Translations under genes and position numbers: made by a program
Notes under the pieces: model-generated
What the model saw: the letters and a program-made list of their open reading frames with translations, nothing else
Databases searched by the model: none
Told to the model about the DNA's origin: nothing
From: Paucibacter sp. B2R-40
GTDB lineage: Bacteria > Pseudomonadota > Gammaproteobacteria > Burkholderiales > Burkholderiaceae_C
Direction: 5' to 3'
Assembly (NCBI RefSeq): GCF_025717555.1
Contig: NZ_JAJIRP010000005.1
Span: 124,001 to 188,000, forward strand
DNA length: 64,000 nucleotides
Shown here: in pieces, positions 7,461 through 16,839 of the stretch
Position numbering within the stretch: position 1 is the first letter of the stretch
Layout of the letters: each line of letters begins with the position of its first letter

Positions 7461-9040
7461 ATCGACCTCCTGGTTGCCGGCACTTGCCTGGGCAAAGAAA
7501 GGGGCAAAGTCAGGCGCAGCCGCAAGCCGCCCAAGGCGGAAGCTTCGGCCTGCAAGACGCCGCCATGGCTGCGGGCAATCGCCTGCGCCACGCCCAGCCC
7601 CAAGCCGCTGCCACCGGCCTGACGGCTGCGCGAGGCATCCACCCGGTACAGCGGCTCAAACAAATGGGCCAAAGCTTGGTCCGGCACGCCCGGCATGCTG
7701 TCATCCAAGCAAATTTCGATCTGCCCTCCAATCACCTTGGCGCTCAGGCGCAGCAGGCCCGGCGCATCGGTGTAGCGCAAGCTGTTTTCAAGCAGATTGC
7801 CCAGCATCTGAGCGATGCGCTCGCCATCCCACTGTGCTTGGGGCAAAGACTGGGGCCAGTCGGCCTGCAGCTCTAGACCGGCGCTCAAAGCACGCGAGCG
7901 AAGCCGCGCCAAGGCTTCGCCCAACAAAGCGGCGACATCGGTCGGCGCGAAATTGCAGGGCAACTCATGCAATTCAGAGATCGCCAAAGTGTGGAAGTCT
8001 TCGGTCAGCCGGCTCAAGCGCTGCACCTCGTCCTGCAAGGAAAGCAAGGCTGCCGCATCAAGCGGGCGGATCCCGTCTTGCAAGGCCTCCAACTCACCGC
8101 GCAAGACCGCCAAGGGCGTGCGCAACTCATGCGAGAGCTCGGCTATCCAGCGCCGCCGGCTGGACTCCAGGCGCGCCAGCGCCACCGCCATGGCGTTGAT
8201 GTCTTCGCTGAGTTCACCCAGTTCGTCATCGCGCTGCCTGGCAATGCGCACCGTCAATTCGCCCCGGGCAATTCTGCGGGTCGCCGCCTGCGCCGCCTGC
8301 AAAGGCCGCACCCAACGCGCCGCCAGCATGCGCGCCGCCAACAGCGCCAAGGCGATCAGCAAGGCCGCCATGCCACACAAACCCCAGTACTGACGCCGCA
8401 AGAAGCTCGCATCCACGCCTTGCGCGGGGCCGGCCCGTTCGGCCAGACGCAGCATCAAGACCGTTTGCCCATTCAACTTCAGCGCGCGCAGTTGCGCCGG
8501 CATATCGAGTACTTCACGGTGGCCGGCCAAGGCTTGCAAGCCAGCCGCGTCCAAGAGCACGATGCGGGGCCCAAAGAAATTGGGATCACCCTGGGGCCGA
8601 GGTGGGTGAGGCGGAGGGGGTCTGGCTCTGCCGCTGTCGCTGTCTCTGGCCCAAAAGGGCGGCGGGCGCTGGCGGCGCGGCGGCGGCCGATCGCCGTCAA
8701 GCTCATCAAACATCGCCCCCTCGCGCCGTCCATCGTTCAGCTCCAGGCTGCCGTCCAGCCACTGCCGCAGCACGGGACCCCATTGCTCTGGCCGCTCGGG
8801 CCACAAGCCCTCGGTCTGCCTGCGCCGGCTCAGGTCCTGCTCGGCCAGCACCATCAGCCGATCCAGCATCTGCCCATCTTGGGCGCGCAAATAGTCACTG
8901 AAGCCGGCGCGCAAATTCCACGCCACCACCCCGGCCATGGCCAGCACCGCCAAGGCCGTGCTGGCCAGCAGCAGCAAGGAGAGTTGATGGACAAGGCGCA
9001 AGCGCAAGTTCAAGGGGTTCAGCAGTTTCAGCAACTTCAA
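7457..9040 (-). CDS. Sensor histidine kinase, BaeS-like
   Basis: The 527-residue inner-membrane kinase has a first membrane helix (about residues 19-45), a periplasmic sensor with a strongly Pro/Arg-rich stretch (about 115-155), a second helix (about 220-245), HAMP, a HisKA box with His304 (ELSHELRTPLAVL), and an HATPase domain with N box GNLLENSLRYTD and GGSGLGLGVAQAI. The G1 box reads DDSMPGV; BaeS proteins also lack the first Gly here, so it is probably still active. No ATG is available: upstream in-frame sequence runs to a stop without one, and TTG at 9040 is the best start. It should phosphorylate the regulator at 6726-7460. Confidence 0.9.
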   Translation of the reverse strand: MKLLKLLNPLNLRLRLVHQLSLLLLASTALAVLAMAGVVAWNLRAGFSDYLRAQDGQMLDRLMVLAEQDLSRRRQTEGLWPERPEQWGPVLRQWLDGSLELNDGRREGAMFDELDGDRPPPRRQRPPPFWARDSDSGRARPPPPHPPRPQGDPNFFGPRIVLLDAAGLQALAGHREVLDMPAQLRALKLNGQTVLMLRLAERAGPAQGVDASFLRRQYWGLCGMAALLIALALLAARMLAARWVRPLQAAQAATRRIARGELTVRIARQRDDELGELSEDINAMAVALARLESSRRRWIAELSHELRTPLAVLRGELEALQDGIRPLDAAALLSLQDEVQRLSRLTEDFHTLAISELHELPCNFAPTDVAALLGEALARLRSRALSAGLELQADWPQSLPQAQWDGERIAQMLGNLLENSLRYTDAPGLLRLSAKVIGGQIEICLDDSMPGVPDQALAHLFEPLYRVDASRSRQAGGSGLGLGVAQAIARSHGGVLQAEASALGGLRLRLTLPLSLPRQVPATRRSI

Positions 9041-9184
9041 AAGGCGCAGCCCGGCAAGGATTTGACTTTCATCTTACGCAGGCCTCAGCGCTCAACTATG
9101 GAGCAGATCTCCACATTTCATCCATGCTCTGTGCACAGACTTTACTCAAGCTCTCGCTCATCACATGCCTTGACGGAGAACCTG

Positions 9185-10483
9185 ATGAACAGCCCCAGCA
9201 AAATTCGCCATCCTTGGCTCACCCGCTTGAGCGCCGGTGCTCTACTTTGTTTGAGCGCGTGCGGCGGGGGCGGCGGGGGCGGCAGCGGCAGCACGCCCGA
9301 TGCTGCGGTCAGCACTCTGGCCAGCCCGGCTCCGGTCCCAACACCTGCACCAACGCCCCTGCCGACGCCAGCACCGGCCCCGGCCCCTGCGCCTGCGCCT
9401 GCGCCATTGACGTTGAGCGAAGTTGGCGATCGCCTATTCAATGAAGTCAGCCTCTCGGCCAGCGGCAAGCTCTCCTGCGCCGGCTGCCATGTGCAAGCAT
9501 TTGGCCATGCGGACGCTGCCGGCGGCTTCTTGCCGCTGGGCGGCATTGACGGCCAAGCCCAAGGCCTGCGCAGCAGCCCGAGCCTGAACTATCTGGACGG
9601 CGCCGGCGCTTTTCACTTCAATGCCCAGGGCGACCCGCAGGGCGGCCTGTTCTGGGACGGCCGCGCCGACAGCCGCGAGGCGCAGGCCCGTGGCCCCTTG
9701 TTCAACGCCAAAGAGATGGCCAATACCGAAGGGCCGGCCTTCAGCACCAAGCTGCGCGCGCTGAGCTACTTTCCGGACCTTGTGCGCAGCGCCAATCTGA
9801 CCGCCAGCGCCAGCGACGAGCAATTGCTGCAAGCCGTCAGCAGCGCCTTGGCGGCCTATCAAGCGAGCGATATCGACTTCCACGCCCACAGCAGCAAGTT
9901 CGACGCGGTGCAGGCCGGCCGCGCCAGCTTCACGGCCCAAGAGGCGCGCGGACTCGCCGCCTTCAATGACCCGCAGCGCGGCAATTGCGCGTCCTGCCAT
10001 GACAGCTCGCCCAGGCCGAACGGGCAGCCAGCGGCATTCACCAACTTCCGCTACTTCGCCCTCGGCGTGCCGCGCAATAGCAGCCAAGCCACAGCTGACC
10101 CAGCCTTTTTCGACCTCGGTCTGTGCGGCCCGCAGCGCAGCGACTTGAGCGGTCGCAGCGATTTGTGCGGCATGTTCAAAGTACCGACGCTGCGCAATGT
10201 GGCGCTGACCGCGCCCTACTTTCACAACGGCGCCGTCAAGACCTTGGAAGATGTCGTGGCCTTCTACGCCACGCGTGACAGCGACCCGGCACGCTGGTAC
10301 CCGTCAGTTGGCGGCCAAGTCCAGCGTTTCAACGATCTGCCTGAGCAATTCCGAGCCAATGTTCATCAAGGTGCACCGTTCGGGCGGCGCGCCAATCAAC
10401 TGCCGGCCCTGAGCCCGCAAGACGCGGCCGATATCGTGGCTTTTTTGCGCACGCTGTCCGACGGTTTCAGCAGTTCACCCTAA
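9185..10483 (+). CDS. Di-haem cytochrome c peroxidase/MauG-family lipoprotein
   Basis: The 432-residue protein has a lipoprotein signal (lipobox LSAC, lipidated Cys26), a poly-Gly run, then a 25-residue Pro/Ala/Thr linker, and two haem c sites: C98-A-G-C101-H102 and C268-A-S-C271-H272. Family motifs include LFWDGRADSREAQARGPL, KVPTLRNVALTAPYFHNG and DIVAFLRTL. Members reduce hydrogen peroxide or oxidise protein or organic substrates in the periplasm; which applies here is not clear. The linker suggests the catalytic part is held away from the membrane anchor. It is divergent from the BaeS-like kinase gene (144 bases between), so the two may share a control region. Confidence 0.9.
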   Translation: MNSPSKIRHPWLTRLSAGALLCLSACGGGGGGGSGSTPDAAVSTLASPAPVPTPAPTPLPTPAPAPAPAPAPAPLTLSEVGDRLFNEVSLSASGKLSCAGCHVQAFGHADAAGGFLPLGGIDGQAQGLRSSPSLNYLDGAGAFHFNAQGDPQGGLFWDGRADSREAQARGPLFNAKEMANTEGPAFSTKLRALSYFPDLVRSANLTASASDEQLLQAVSSALAAYQASDIDFHAHSSKFDAVQAGRASFTAQEARGLAAFNDPQRGNCASCHDSSPRPNGQPAAFTNFRYFALGVPRNSSQATADPAFFDLGLCGPQRSDLSGRSDLCGMFKVPTLRNVALTAPYFHNGAVKTLEDVVAFYATRDSDPARWYPSVGGQVQRFNDLPEQFRANVHQGAPFGRRANQLPALSPQDAADIVAFLRTLSDGFSSSP

Positions 10484-10535
10484 TCTGCAACAGGCCGGCT
10501 GGCAGCGCTCAAAGAAACTGGTAAAGTCAGAAACA

Positions 10536-10562
10536 TGTAACTTGGTTACACGCCCGTTACAC
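10536..10562 (+). promoter_or_regulatory. Inverted repeat plus third half-site upstream of ppc (possible operator)
   Basis: TGTAAC-TTG-GTTACA (10536-10550) is a perfect 6-bp inverted repeat. A further GTTACAC starts at 10556, exactly 11 bases after the first GTTACAC (10545), i.e. one helical turn. It lies 38 bases before the ppc ATG, where an operator or activator site would be expected. The binding protein is unknown. Confidence 0.4.
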
Positions 10563-10599
10563 CAGTCTCACCCGTTTCACCCTTCTGCCGAGCCCTGCC

Positions 10600-13437
10600 A
10601 TGCCGCCCAAGTCCGTGACCCCAGTATCTCCAGCGATCCGCGCAAAAAAGTCTGCATCTGCCGCTGCCGACAAGAACCTGCCCTTGATGGATGACATCCG
10701 CTTGCTGGGCCGCATTCTGGGCGAGGTGATTCGCGAGCAAGAAGGGCGCGACACCTATGAGCTGATCGAGCGCATCCGCAAGCTCTCGGTCGCCTATCGC
10801 CACAAGGCCGATGCGCAGGCGGGCAAGAGCTTCGACAAGCTGCTCAAGAGCCTGAGCGGCGAGCAAGCGGTCAGCGTGATCCGCGCCTTCAGCTATTTCT
10901 CGCATCTGGCCAATATCGCCGAAGACCGCCACCATGTGCGCCGGCGCGAGATCCATGAACGCGCCGGCAGCCAACAAGCCGGCTCGCTGGCCTTCGCGCT
11001 GGAGCGCCTGCACGAAGCCGGCGTGCGCCCGGCCGAGATCGCCAAGACCTTGCACCACGGCTTCATTTCGCCGGTCCTGACCGCCCACCCGACCGAGGTG
11101 CAGCGCAAAAGCATTCTGGACGCCGAGCGCGCCGTCGCGCAGTTGGTCGAACAGCGCGATGAGCTGCACACCGAGCGCGAGCACCGCGACAACGAGGCCG
11201 CCATCCGCGCCCGCGTCACCCAGCTCTGGCAGACCCGCATGCTGCGCTACAGCAAGCTCACAGTCGCCGACGAGATCGAGAACGCGCTGTCTTACTACCA
11301 GTCGACCTTTTTGCGCCAGATCCCCAAGCTCTATGCCGAGCTGGAAGAAGCGCTGCCGGGCCACGACTTCAACAGCTTTTTGCGCATGGGCCACTGGATC
11401 GGCGGCGACCGTGACGGCAACCCCAATGTCACCGCCACCACCATGCGCCACGCGCTGGCGCGCCAGAGCGAGGTGGCGCTGCGCCATTACCTGACCGAGC
11501 TGCATGAGCTGGGCGCCGAGCTGTCGATCTCGGCCCGGCTGGCGCAAGTCTCGCCCGCGATGCAGGCCTTGGCCGAGCGCAGCCCGGACCGCAACGAGCA
11601 CCGCATGGACGAGCCCTACCGTCGTGCCTTGACCGGCATGTATGCGCGCGCCGCCGCCACGCTGCATCAATTGACCGGCACCGAGGCGATGCGCCACGCG
11701 GTGGCACCGCAACAGCCCTACGCGAATGCCGACGAGCTGCTGGCCGATCTGGCCGTGATCGAGGCCTCGCTGCGCAGCAACCACGCCGAGGCGCTGATCG
11801 CGCCGCGCCTGAAGCCGCTGATGCGCGCCGTCAGGGTGTTCGGCTTTCACCTCGCCACGCTGGACCTGCGCCAAAGCTCCGATCAGCACGAGGCCGTGCT
11901 GGCCGAGCTGCTGCAGATCGCCCGCGTCGAGACCGATTACTCGAGCCTGGATGAAGCCGCCAAGCGCGCACTGCTGCTCAAGCTGCTGAACGACGCCCGG
12001 CCTTTGCGCGTGCACGGCGCCGAATACAGCGAGCGCAGCCTGACCGAGCTGGCGGTATTTGAGGCGGCGCGCGAATCACTGCAGCGCTTCGGCCGCGAGT
12101 CGCTGCGCCACTACATCATCTCGCACACCGAGTCGGTCAGTGACCTGCTGGAAGTGTTGCTGCTGCTGAAGGAAGTCGGCCTGCTGCGCGGCACGCTGGA
12201 TGACGGCAGCGCCGTCAACGACCTGATCGTCTCGCCGCTGTTCGAGACCATCGGTGACCTGCGCGAAGCACCCACCATCATGGCCGAGTTCTACGAGTTG
12301 CCGGGTGTGGCCGCCATGCTGGTGCGCAGTGGCGCGGAGCAAGACATCATGCTGGGCTACTCCGACTCCAACAAGGACGGCGGCGTCTTCACCAGCAGTT
12401 GGGAGCTCTACCGCGCCGAGATCGCGCTGGTTGAAATGTTCGAAAAGCTGCGCACCGCGCATGGCATCACGCTGCGCCTGTTCCACGGCCGTGGCGGCAC
12501 GGTCGGCCGCGGCGGCGGCCCGAGCTACCAGGCCATCCTGGCCCAGCCTCCGGGCACGGTCAACGGCCAGATCCGCTTGACCGAACAGGGCGAGGTGATT
12601 GCCTCCAAGTACGCCAACCCCGAGATCGGCCGGCGCAATCTGGAGACGCTGGTGGCGGCCACGCTGGAAGCCACGCTGCTGCACCCGACCAAGAACGCGC
12701 CGAAGAGCTTTCTGGAAGCGGCGCAAACGCTGTCCGACGCCAGCTTCAAGGCCTATCGCGGCCTGGTCTATGACACGCCCGGTTTTGCCGAGTACTTCTT
12801 CGCCGCCACGCCGATCCGCGAGATTGCCGAGCTGAATATCGGCTCACGCCCGGCCTCGCGCAAGGCGACCCGCGCGATCGAGGACCTGCGCGCCATCCCC
12901 TGGGGCTTCAGCTGGGGCCAGAGCCGGGTCGCGCTGCCGGGCTGGTGCGGCTTCGGCTCGGCGGTGCTGGAGTTCTTGGGCGAAGAAGGCTCAGCTCAGC
13001 ACACGCAAAACCTGACCCTGCTCAAGCGCATGCTGAAAGGTTGGCCCTTCTTCCGCACCTTGCTCTCCAACCTGGACATGGTCTTGGCCAAGACCGATCT
13101 GGGCATCGCCGAGCGCTATGTCGAGCTGGTCGAGGACAAGCGCCTGGGCAAAAGGATCTTTGCTGCGGTCAAGGCCGAGTTCGAGCGCACGCAGCAGGCG
13201 CTGAGCCTGATCACCGGCGAGGCCAACCGCCTGGCCGGCAACCCGGCGCTGGCGCGTTCGATCGAGCACCGCTTCCCCTACATCGACCCACTGAACCATT
13301 TGCAGGTCGAGCTGATGCGGCGCTACCGCGCCATTCCGGCGGACAAGCGGGCCGAAGATCCGGCGCTGGAGCGCGTGCAACGCGGCATTCATTTGTCGAT
13401 CAACGGGATTGCGGCGGGGCTGCGCAATACCGGTTGA
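10600..13437 (+). CDS. ppc: Phosphoenolpyruvate carboxylase
   Basis: PEP carboxylase adds bicarbonate to phosphoenolpyruvate to refill oxaloacetate. The 945-residue product shows the family signatures: [12 protein letters not shown] with catalytic His163, [21 protein letters not shown], the glycine-rich [14 protein letters not shown] loop, and a C-terminus ending [13 protein letters not shown], the allosteric site end. The ~30-residue N-terminal basic/Ala-rich extension precedes conserved sequence ([15 protein letters not shown]). The last 49 bases overlap, antisense, the 3' end of the gene at 13389-14675. ppc lies near hemC and argH in other Burkholderiales, and this arrangement is partly kept here. 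Confidence 0.97.
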   Translation: MPPKSVTPVSPAIRAKKSASAAADKNLPLMDDIRLLGRILGEVIREQEGRDTYELIERIRKLSVAYRHKADAQAGKSFDKLLKSLSGEQAVSVIRAFSYFSHLANIAEDRHHVRRREIHERAGSQQAGSLAFALERLHEAGVRPAEIAKTLHHGFISPVLTAHPTEVQRKSILDAERAVAQLVEQRDELHTEREHRDNEAAIRARVTQLWQTRMLRYSKLTVADEIENALSYYQSTFLRQIPKLYAELEEALPGHDFNSFLRMGHWIGGDRDGNPNVTATTMRHALARQSEVALRHYLTELHELGAELSISARLAQVSPAMQALAERSPDRNEHRMDEPYRRALTGMYARAAATLHQLTGTEAMRHAVAPQQPYANADELLADLAVIEASLRSNHAEALIAPRLKPLMRAVRVFGFHLATLDLRQSSDQHEAVLAELLQIARVETDYSSLDEAAKRALLLKLLNDARPLRVHGAEYSERSLTELAVFEAARESLQRFGRESLRHYIISHTESVSDLLEVLLLLKEVGLLRGTLDDGSAVNDLIVSPLFETIGDLREAPTIMAEFYELPGVAAMLVRSGAEQDIMLGYSDSNKDGGVFTSSWELYRAEIALVEMFEKLRTAHGITLRLFHGRGGTVGRGGGPSYQAILAQPPGTVNGQIRLTEQGEVIASKYANPEIGRRNLETLVAATLEATLLHPTKNAPKSFLEAAQTLSDASFKAYRGLVYDTPGFAEYFFAATPIREIAELNIGSRPASRKATRAIEDLRAIPWGFSWGQSRVALPGWCGFGSAVLEFLGEEGSAQHTQNLTLLKRMLKGWPFFRTLLSNLDMVLAKTDLGIAERYVELVEDKRLGKRIFAAVKAEFERTQQALSLITGEANRLAGNPALARSIEHRFPYIDPLNHLQVELMRRYRAIPADKRAEDPALERVQRGIHLSINGIAAGLRNTG

Positions 13438-14675
13438 GTGGGCAGGGGTGACTGGGCGGCGAGCTGGCTGTAGATTCGCCACTCGCCCTCCCGCACGAGC
13501 CTTTGCTGCCAGTTATGGCGGGCAGCCACTCCCTTGCAACTCAATGCGCTGGCAATATCCACGCCGGCTTCTTCTTGCCAGCGAGCGCTAGCGGCCAACA
13601 CGGACTTGAGGGTTAGCTCTCGTTGCGCCCATTCGGTGCCGCCCGCTTGCGCACTTTTACCAATCAGAACAGCCAGCGACTTTTCAAGCAGATTGGCGCT
13701 TTCGCTTTGCCATATCCGCTCGGCCAAGCTGGCACAGACTGCGCCGGTTGCAGGGCGTTTGTCCTTTCGGCAAAACATCGCCCAGCTCGAGTACATTGGG
13801 CCAGAGCCCGCCCAATGCAAATATTCCAGCGCGCTTTGCTCCGCCGCTTGGCTGAGACCTGCACTGCCTGTACGCGGCAGATTCTGAAAAAACTCTGCCC
13901 AAAATCGCTGCGACTCTGCATCAAATTGAGCCTCGGCCAAGCGTGTTAACGCCTCCAGCCGCTCAGGACTGTCCGGCGGCAAGAGATTGAACTGCCAGCT
14001 CAAAGCCGACCCATTGCGCGGCTCCAACTGCAGCCAACGCGAGACCAAGGCCTGGCAGCCCTGCTTCGTTTGCTGGCAGACCAACTGCGTAGCCAGCGCC
14101 AGCACGTGACCATCTTGACTGCCTATTGCGCGCTGTTGCATCAGACCAAATTCTGAAAATTTCGCAGATGGCGAAGCCGCCATGGCCTGCAAATAGTCGG
14201 CCGCGGCCAAGGAACGGGCATCATTCCCGCGCTGCCGCAAAAGCTGCGCCCAGCGCTGCAAGGTTTGACGCGTGGCAATTGCCAAAGTTATCTCATCGAC
14301 GCGCTCATCGTTTGCACCAGACTCCTCTTGTTTTGAAGTTGGAGCAATTCGTGCGGCCACTCCCGACGCTAGGTGCGAGCACCAATCAGCGTCCTTGGCC
14401 GGATCCAACCAGGACATGGCCTTTTGAACTTCGACCGGCATGGGAGCCAAGTCGCCTGCGTTTGAAGCCTCGGCTTGCCGCAACAAGGCCCAAGGATCGT
14501 TAAAGCCGGCCGGTGCCGCCGCGTCTGGCGTGGCAAACACTTCCCCTGCGGACGAGGCGGCGCGATCCGACATGGCTGCCCGCCCCTCCAAGCCGGTCAC
14601 AACGCCGCCCGCGCCCAGCCACCAGACCGCAAAACCAAAAAGCGCGCTGAAGATCAGCCCAACTCGTACCCTCAT
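13389..14675 (-). CDS. Unknown membrane-anchored or exported protein with several Cys residues
   Basis: I do not recognise this 428-residue protein. It has an N-terminal hydrophobic segment ([20 protein letters not shown]) acting as signal or anchor, an Ala/Ser-rich spacer to about residue 60, then a long helical domain with paired Cys residues ([17 protein letters not shown]...AVC) and single Cys near DWCSH and LSCKG. The helical pattern could be TPR or Sel1-like, which is inference. The ATG at 14675 gives the hydrophobic start. Its 3' end overlaps ppc by 49 bases on the opposite strand, with no terminator between the convergent genes. It is divergent from the YjfB gene at 14806. Confidence 0.7.
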   Translation of the reverse strand: MRVRVGLIFSALFGFAVWWLGAGGVVTGLEGRAAMSDRAASSAGEVFATPDAAAPAGFNDPWALLRQAEASNAGDLAPMPVEVQKAMSWLDPAKDADWCSHLASGVAARIAPTSKQEESGANDERVDEITLAIATRQTLQRWAQLLRQRGNDARSLAAADYLQAMAASPSAKFSEFGLMQQRAIGSQDGHVLALATQLVCQQTKQGCQALVSRWLQLEPRNGSALSWQFNLLPPDSPERLEALTRLAEAQFDAESQRFWAEFFQNLPRTGSAGLSQAAEQSALEYLHWAGSGPMYSSWAMFCRKDKRPATGAVCASLAERIWQSESANLLEKSLAVLIGKSAQAGGTEWAQRELTLKSVLAASARWQEEAGVDIASALSCKGVAARHNWQQRLVREGEWRIYSQLAAQSPLPTQPVLRSPAAIPLIDK

Positions 14676-14694
14676 CTATTGCCCCCTCAGGCCC

Positions 14695-14708
14695 GCACCA
14701 CAAGGTGC
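14695..14708. repeat. Inverted repeat with CCACAAGG core between divergent genes
   Basis: GCACC-ACAA-GGTGC is a perfect 5-bp stem with a 4-base loop, in the divergent region before the YjfB gene. Inverted repeats with the same CCACAAG centre occur at 15093-15112 and 26979-26997, also before signalling genes. Function unknown. Confidence 0.35.
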
Positions 14709-14747
14709 CTGGCCATGATAGGTGCGACAAGCTTGAGCAGGTGCGAC

Positions 14748-14775
14748 TCAAGTTGTGTCCACGAGGAGCCGATAG
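14748..14775 (+). promoter_or_regulatory. Putative sigma28 (FliA) promoter of the YjfB gene
   Basis: TCAAGTTG (14748-14755) and GCCGATAG (14768-14775) closely match the FliA consensus TAAAGTTT / GCCGATAA, with a 12-base spacer instead of the usual 11. The -10 element matches 7 of 8. It ends 30 bases before the ATG of a protein from a motility-linked family, so flagellar-regulon control is plausible. Confidence 0.55.
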
Positions 14776-14805
14776 CCCGCTTACAACCTTCAAGGAGCTC
14801 GCGTC

Positions 14806-15009
14806 ATGGATCTCTCCAACACCGCCCTGGTCAACAATGCCGGCTCGGCCTCGCCCGGCTCGGTGCAAAGCTCTGCCCAGATGATGGTGCTGAAGAAAGC
14901 CATCAATCTGCAGGGGCAAGGTGTGATGGACCTGCTCAACAGCGTACCGCCACAGCCCGCACTCGCCACCAGTGGCAACCTGGGTACGCGGCTGAACGCC
15001 TACGCCTGA
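14806..15009 (+). CDS. YjfB-family putative motility protein
   Basis: This 67-residue protein matches the small YjfB family (putative motility proteins): an N-terminal MDLSNTA segment, a central helix QMMVLKKAINLQGQGVMDLL, a short Pro-rich PPQP piece, and a C-terminal NLGTRLNAYA that resembles the Asn-rich ends of flagellar rod/hook proteins. The molecular role is not known. A clear ribosome-binding site AAGGAG (14792-14797) sets the ATG at 14806. A FliA-like promoter precedes it. It is followed by a receiver-TPR protein and a kinase on the same strand, so it may belong to a chemotaxis or motility signalling group. Confidence 0.75.
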   Translation: MDLSNTALVNNAGSASPGSVQSSAQMMVLKKAINLQGQGVMDLLNSVPPQPALATSGNLGTRLNAYA

Positions 15010-15092
15010 AATAGAACTTTGCGACCGGCGCGTTCGCCGCGCAGCGATTCGTCCGGTAAGCTCTGCCTTGCGAGCAATCTTCCATGCATTTC

Positions 15093-15112
15093 GCCTGACC
15101 ACAAGGTTAGGC
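15093..15112. repeat. Inverted repeat with CCACAAGG core upstream of the receiver-TPR gene
   Basis: GCCTGACC-ACAA-GGTTAGGC forms an 8-bp stem (one G-T wobble) with a 4-base loop, 20 bases before the ATG at 15133. It could be an operator or a leader RNA hairpin. It shares its centre with the repeat at 14695-14708. Confidence 0.35.
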
Positions 15113-15132
15113 GCTCGACAAGGCCACAGCCC

Positions 15133-16818
15133 ATGCATATTGAGACACCCTACGCCAAGATCGAAGCCTTGGTGGTTGACGATATGGCCACCCAGCAAAC
15201 CACGCTGCGCGGCCAGTTGGGCATGGTGGGGGTGGGCAAGATCGACGCAGCCGGCTCGGCCGAGGACGCGCTGCGCATGATCAAGGCCAAGCGCTACGGC
15301 CTGATCTTGTGTGACTACAACCTCAACCACCGCACCGACGGCCAGCAACTGTTCGAGCTGCTGCGCGAGCAACGCCTGCTGGCACCCGATTGCCTGTTCT
15401 TCATGATCACCGCCGAGAGCAATTACAACTCGGTGGCGGCGGCCAGCGAGCATATGCCGGACGCCTATTTGCTCAAGCCCATCACCGCCGGCGATATCGA
15501 AGACCGGCTCAAGAATCAGCTCGACAAGCGCCAGGCGCTGCTGGAGATCAATCGCCAGCTGAACAAGAACGATTTAGCCGCCGCCGTCGTGGCCTGCGAC
15601 GCCTTGCTGGCTAAAAAAGACCGCTGGTATATGCATGCACTGCAAATCAAGGCACAGGCCCTGCTCGACCTGGGCTGCCCCGATGATGCCAAGCGCATCT
15701 TCCAGGATGCGCTGGCGCTGCGCGAGGGCTTGATGTGGGCCCAGCTGGGCCTGGTAAAGGCCGCCAAGGCCTCGGGCAAGTTCGAGGAATCCAAGCGCTT
15801 GGGTCAAGAGATTTTGAGCAGCCCGGAGGGCGCCAAATGCCTGGCTGCCTTTGACCTGGTGGCGGCGTCGATGGAGGCGCTGGGTGACACCGGCAGCGCG
15901 CTGGCGCTGATGAAACAAGCCGCGCAAGTCGTGCCCTCGGCCAAGCGGCTGCGCGTGCTGTCCGAAAGCGCCTACCGCAATGGTGACCTCGCCACCGCCA
16001 AAGCCAGCCTGGCCAAGGCCTTGAAGTCCAGCCAGGGCGCGATGACGGCTAACTCGCAAGATCTGTTGACCATGGCGCAGGCGCAAGTCGATATGGGCGA
16101 AGCCAAGGAGGCCTTGGAAACCCTCAGCGAAGCCGCCACCCGAGGGGCCCACACGCCAGAATTTGACAATGTGGCCTTGGCCATACGCGCGCAAGCCCAT
16201 GCGCTGCAGGGCGACGCGGCCAAGGCGGAAAAAGAAGCCGCCTCGGCGCTCGCCGGCCTGCACCAAGGCAAGGCTGACTTTGCCACCGTCACCGTCGCTC
16301 GCGCGGCGTTGCAAGCCGGGCATGTCGAGGCCGGCCTGGCGCTGCTGCGCCAGGCCGTCAACGCCGATCACGAGAACTCGCGCGTCCAGCAGCTGATCTG
16401 CAAGGCCTTGGTGGACACCGGCCACCCCGACCAAGTTGAGTTGCTGGTCAAGGCCGCCACCCAAGGCCTGAAGACCCGGCTGCATGAGGCCAAGCGCCTG
16501 CTGCGGGCCGGTGAGCTGGACGCGGCCCTCGCTGCGATTGAAGCCGAGCTGGCTGAATACCCCGACAACACCACCGTCTTGCTGGAATGCGCGCAGATGA
16601 ACTGCATGTCGCTGCGCTTGAACAAGTCGCTCGACCAACGCCGTGTTGAGCAGGTGCGCGACTATCTGGCGCGGCTGGAAAAGTTATTGCCGGCCAATGA
16701 CCGGGTCGCCAATATGCGCCGCTATTTGCGCGAAACGCTGGCCGCCTTGCAGACCAAGGGCGCAGCGGTGGAGTTGTCCAACAGCCCGGCCTCCAGCTTT
16801 GGCAAACTGGTGAAATAG
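15133..16818 (+). CDS. Response regulator receiver domain fused to TPR repeats
   Basis: The 561-residue cytoplasmic protein has an N-terminal CheY-like receiver (acidic D16/D17, phosphoacceptor D61 in LILCDYNLN, Thr93 in MITAES, Lys115 in LLKP), followed by roughly 420 residues of TPR-type helical repeats and no DNA-binding or enzymatic domain. Such proteins act through protein contacts, often near chemotaxis or stress genes. The ATG at 15133 places the receiver at the normal distance from the N-terminus. It is followed after 21 bases by a short kinase (16840), which is its probable phosphodonor. The output partner is unknown. Confidence 0.88.
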   Translation: MHIETPYAKIEALVVDDMATQQTTLRGQLGMVGVGKIDAAGSAEDALRMIKAKRYGLILCDYNLNHRTDGQQLFELLREQRLLAPDCLFFMITAESNYNSVAAASEHMPDAYLLKPITAGDIEDRLKNQLDKRQALLEINRQLNKNDLAAAVVACDALLAKKDRWYMHALQIKAQALLDLGCPDDAKRIFQDALALREGLMWAQLGLVKAAKASGKFEESKRLGQEILSSPEGAKCLAAFDLVAASMEALGDTGSALALMKQAAQVVPSAKRLRVLSESAYRNGDLATAKASLAKALKSSQGAMTANSQDLLTMAQAQVDMGEAKEALETLSEAATRGAHTPEFDNVALAIRAQAHALQGDAAKAEKEAASALAGLHQGKADFATVTVARAALQAGHVEAGLALLRQAVNADHENSRVQQLICKALVDTGHPDQVELLVKAATQGLKTRLHEAKRLLRAGELDAALAAIEAELAEYPDNTTVLLECAQMNCMSLRLNKSLDQRRVEQVRDYLARLEKLLPANDRVANMRRYLRETLAALQTKGAAVELSNSPASSFGKLVK

Positions 16819-16839
16819 GCCTATGAGAGAGCTGCAAGC

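Noticed and set aside
7457-9040. Possible inactive kinase because the G1 box reads DDSMPGV
   Set aside because: BaeS relatives also lack the first Gly of this box (E. coli reads DSAPGV), and all other ATP-site motifs are intact.
7967-9184. Upstream extension of the di-haem protein frame by about 400 codons
   Set aside because: It is antisense to the BaeS-like kinase; the lipoprotein signal at 9185 is the obvious true start.
9312-9400. CRISPR-like or repeat array
   Set aside because: The repetition is in-frame Pro/Ala/Thr codons of a linker, not spaced repeats; no CRISPR array was found anywhere in the window.
10546-12015. Long minus-strand open frame opposite ppc (489 codons)
   Set aside because: ppc is unmistakable on the other strand and the antisense product has shadow composition.
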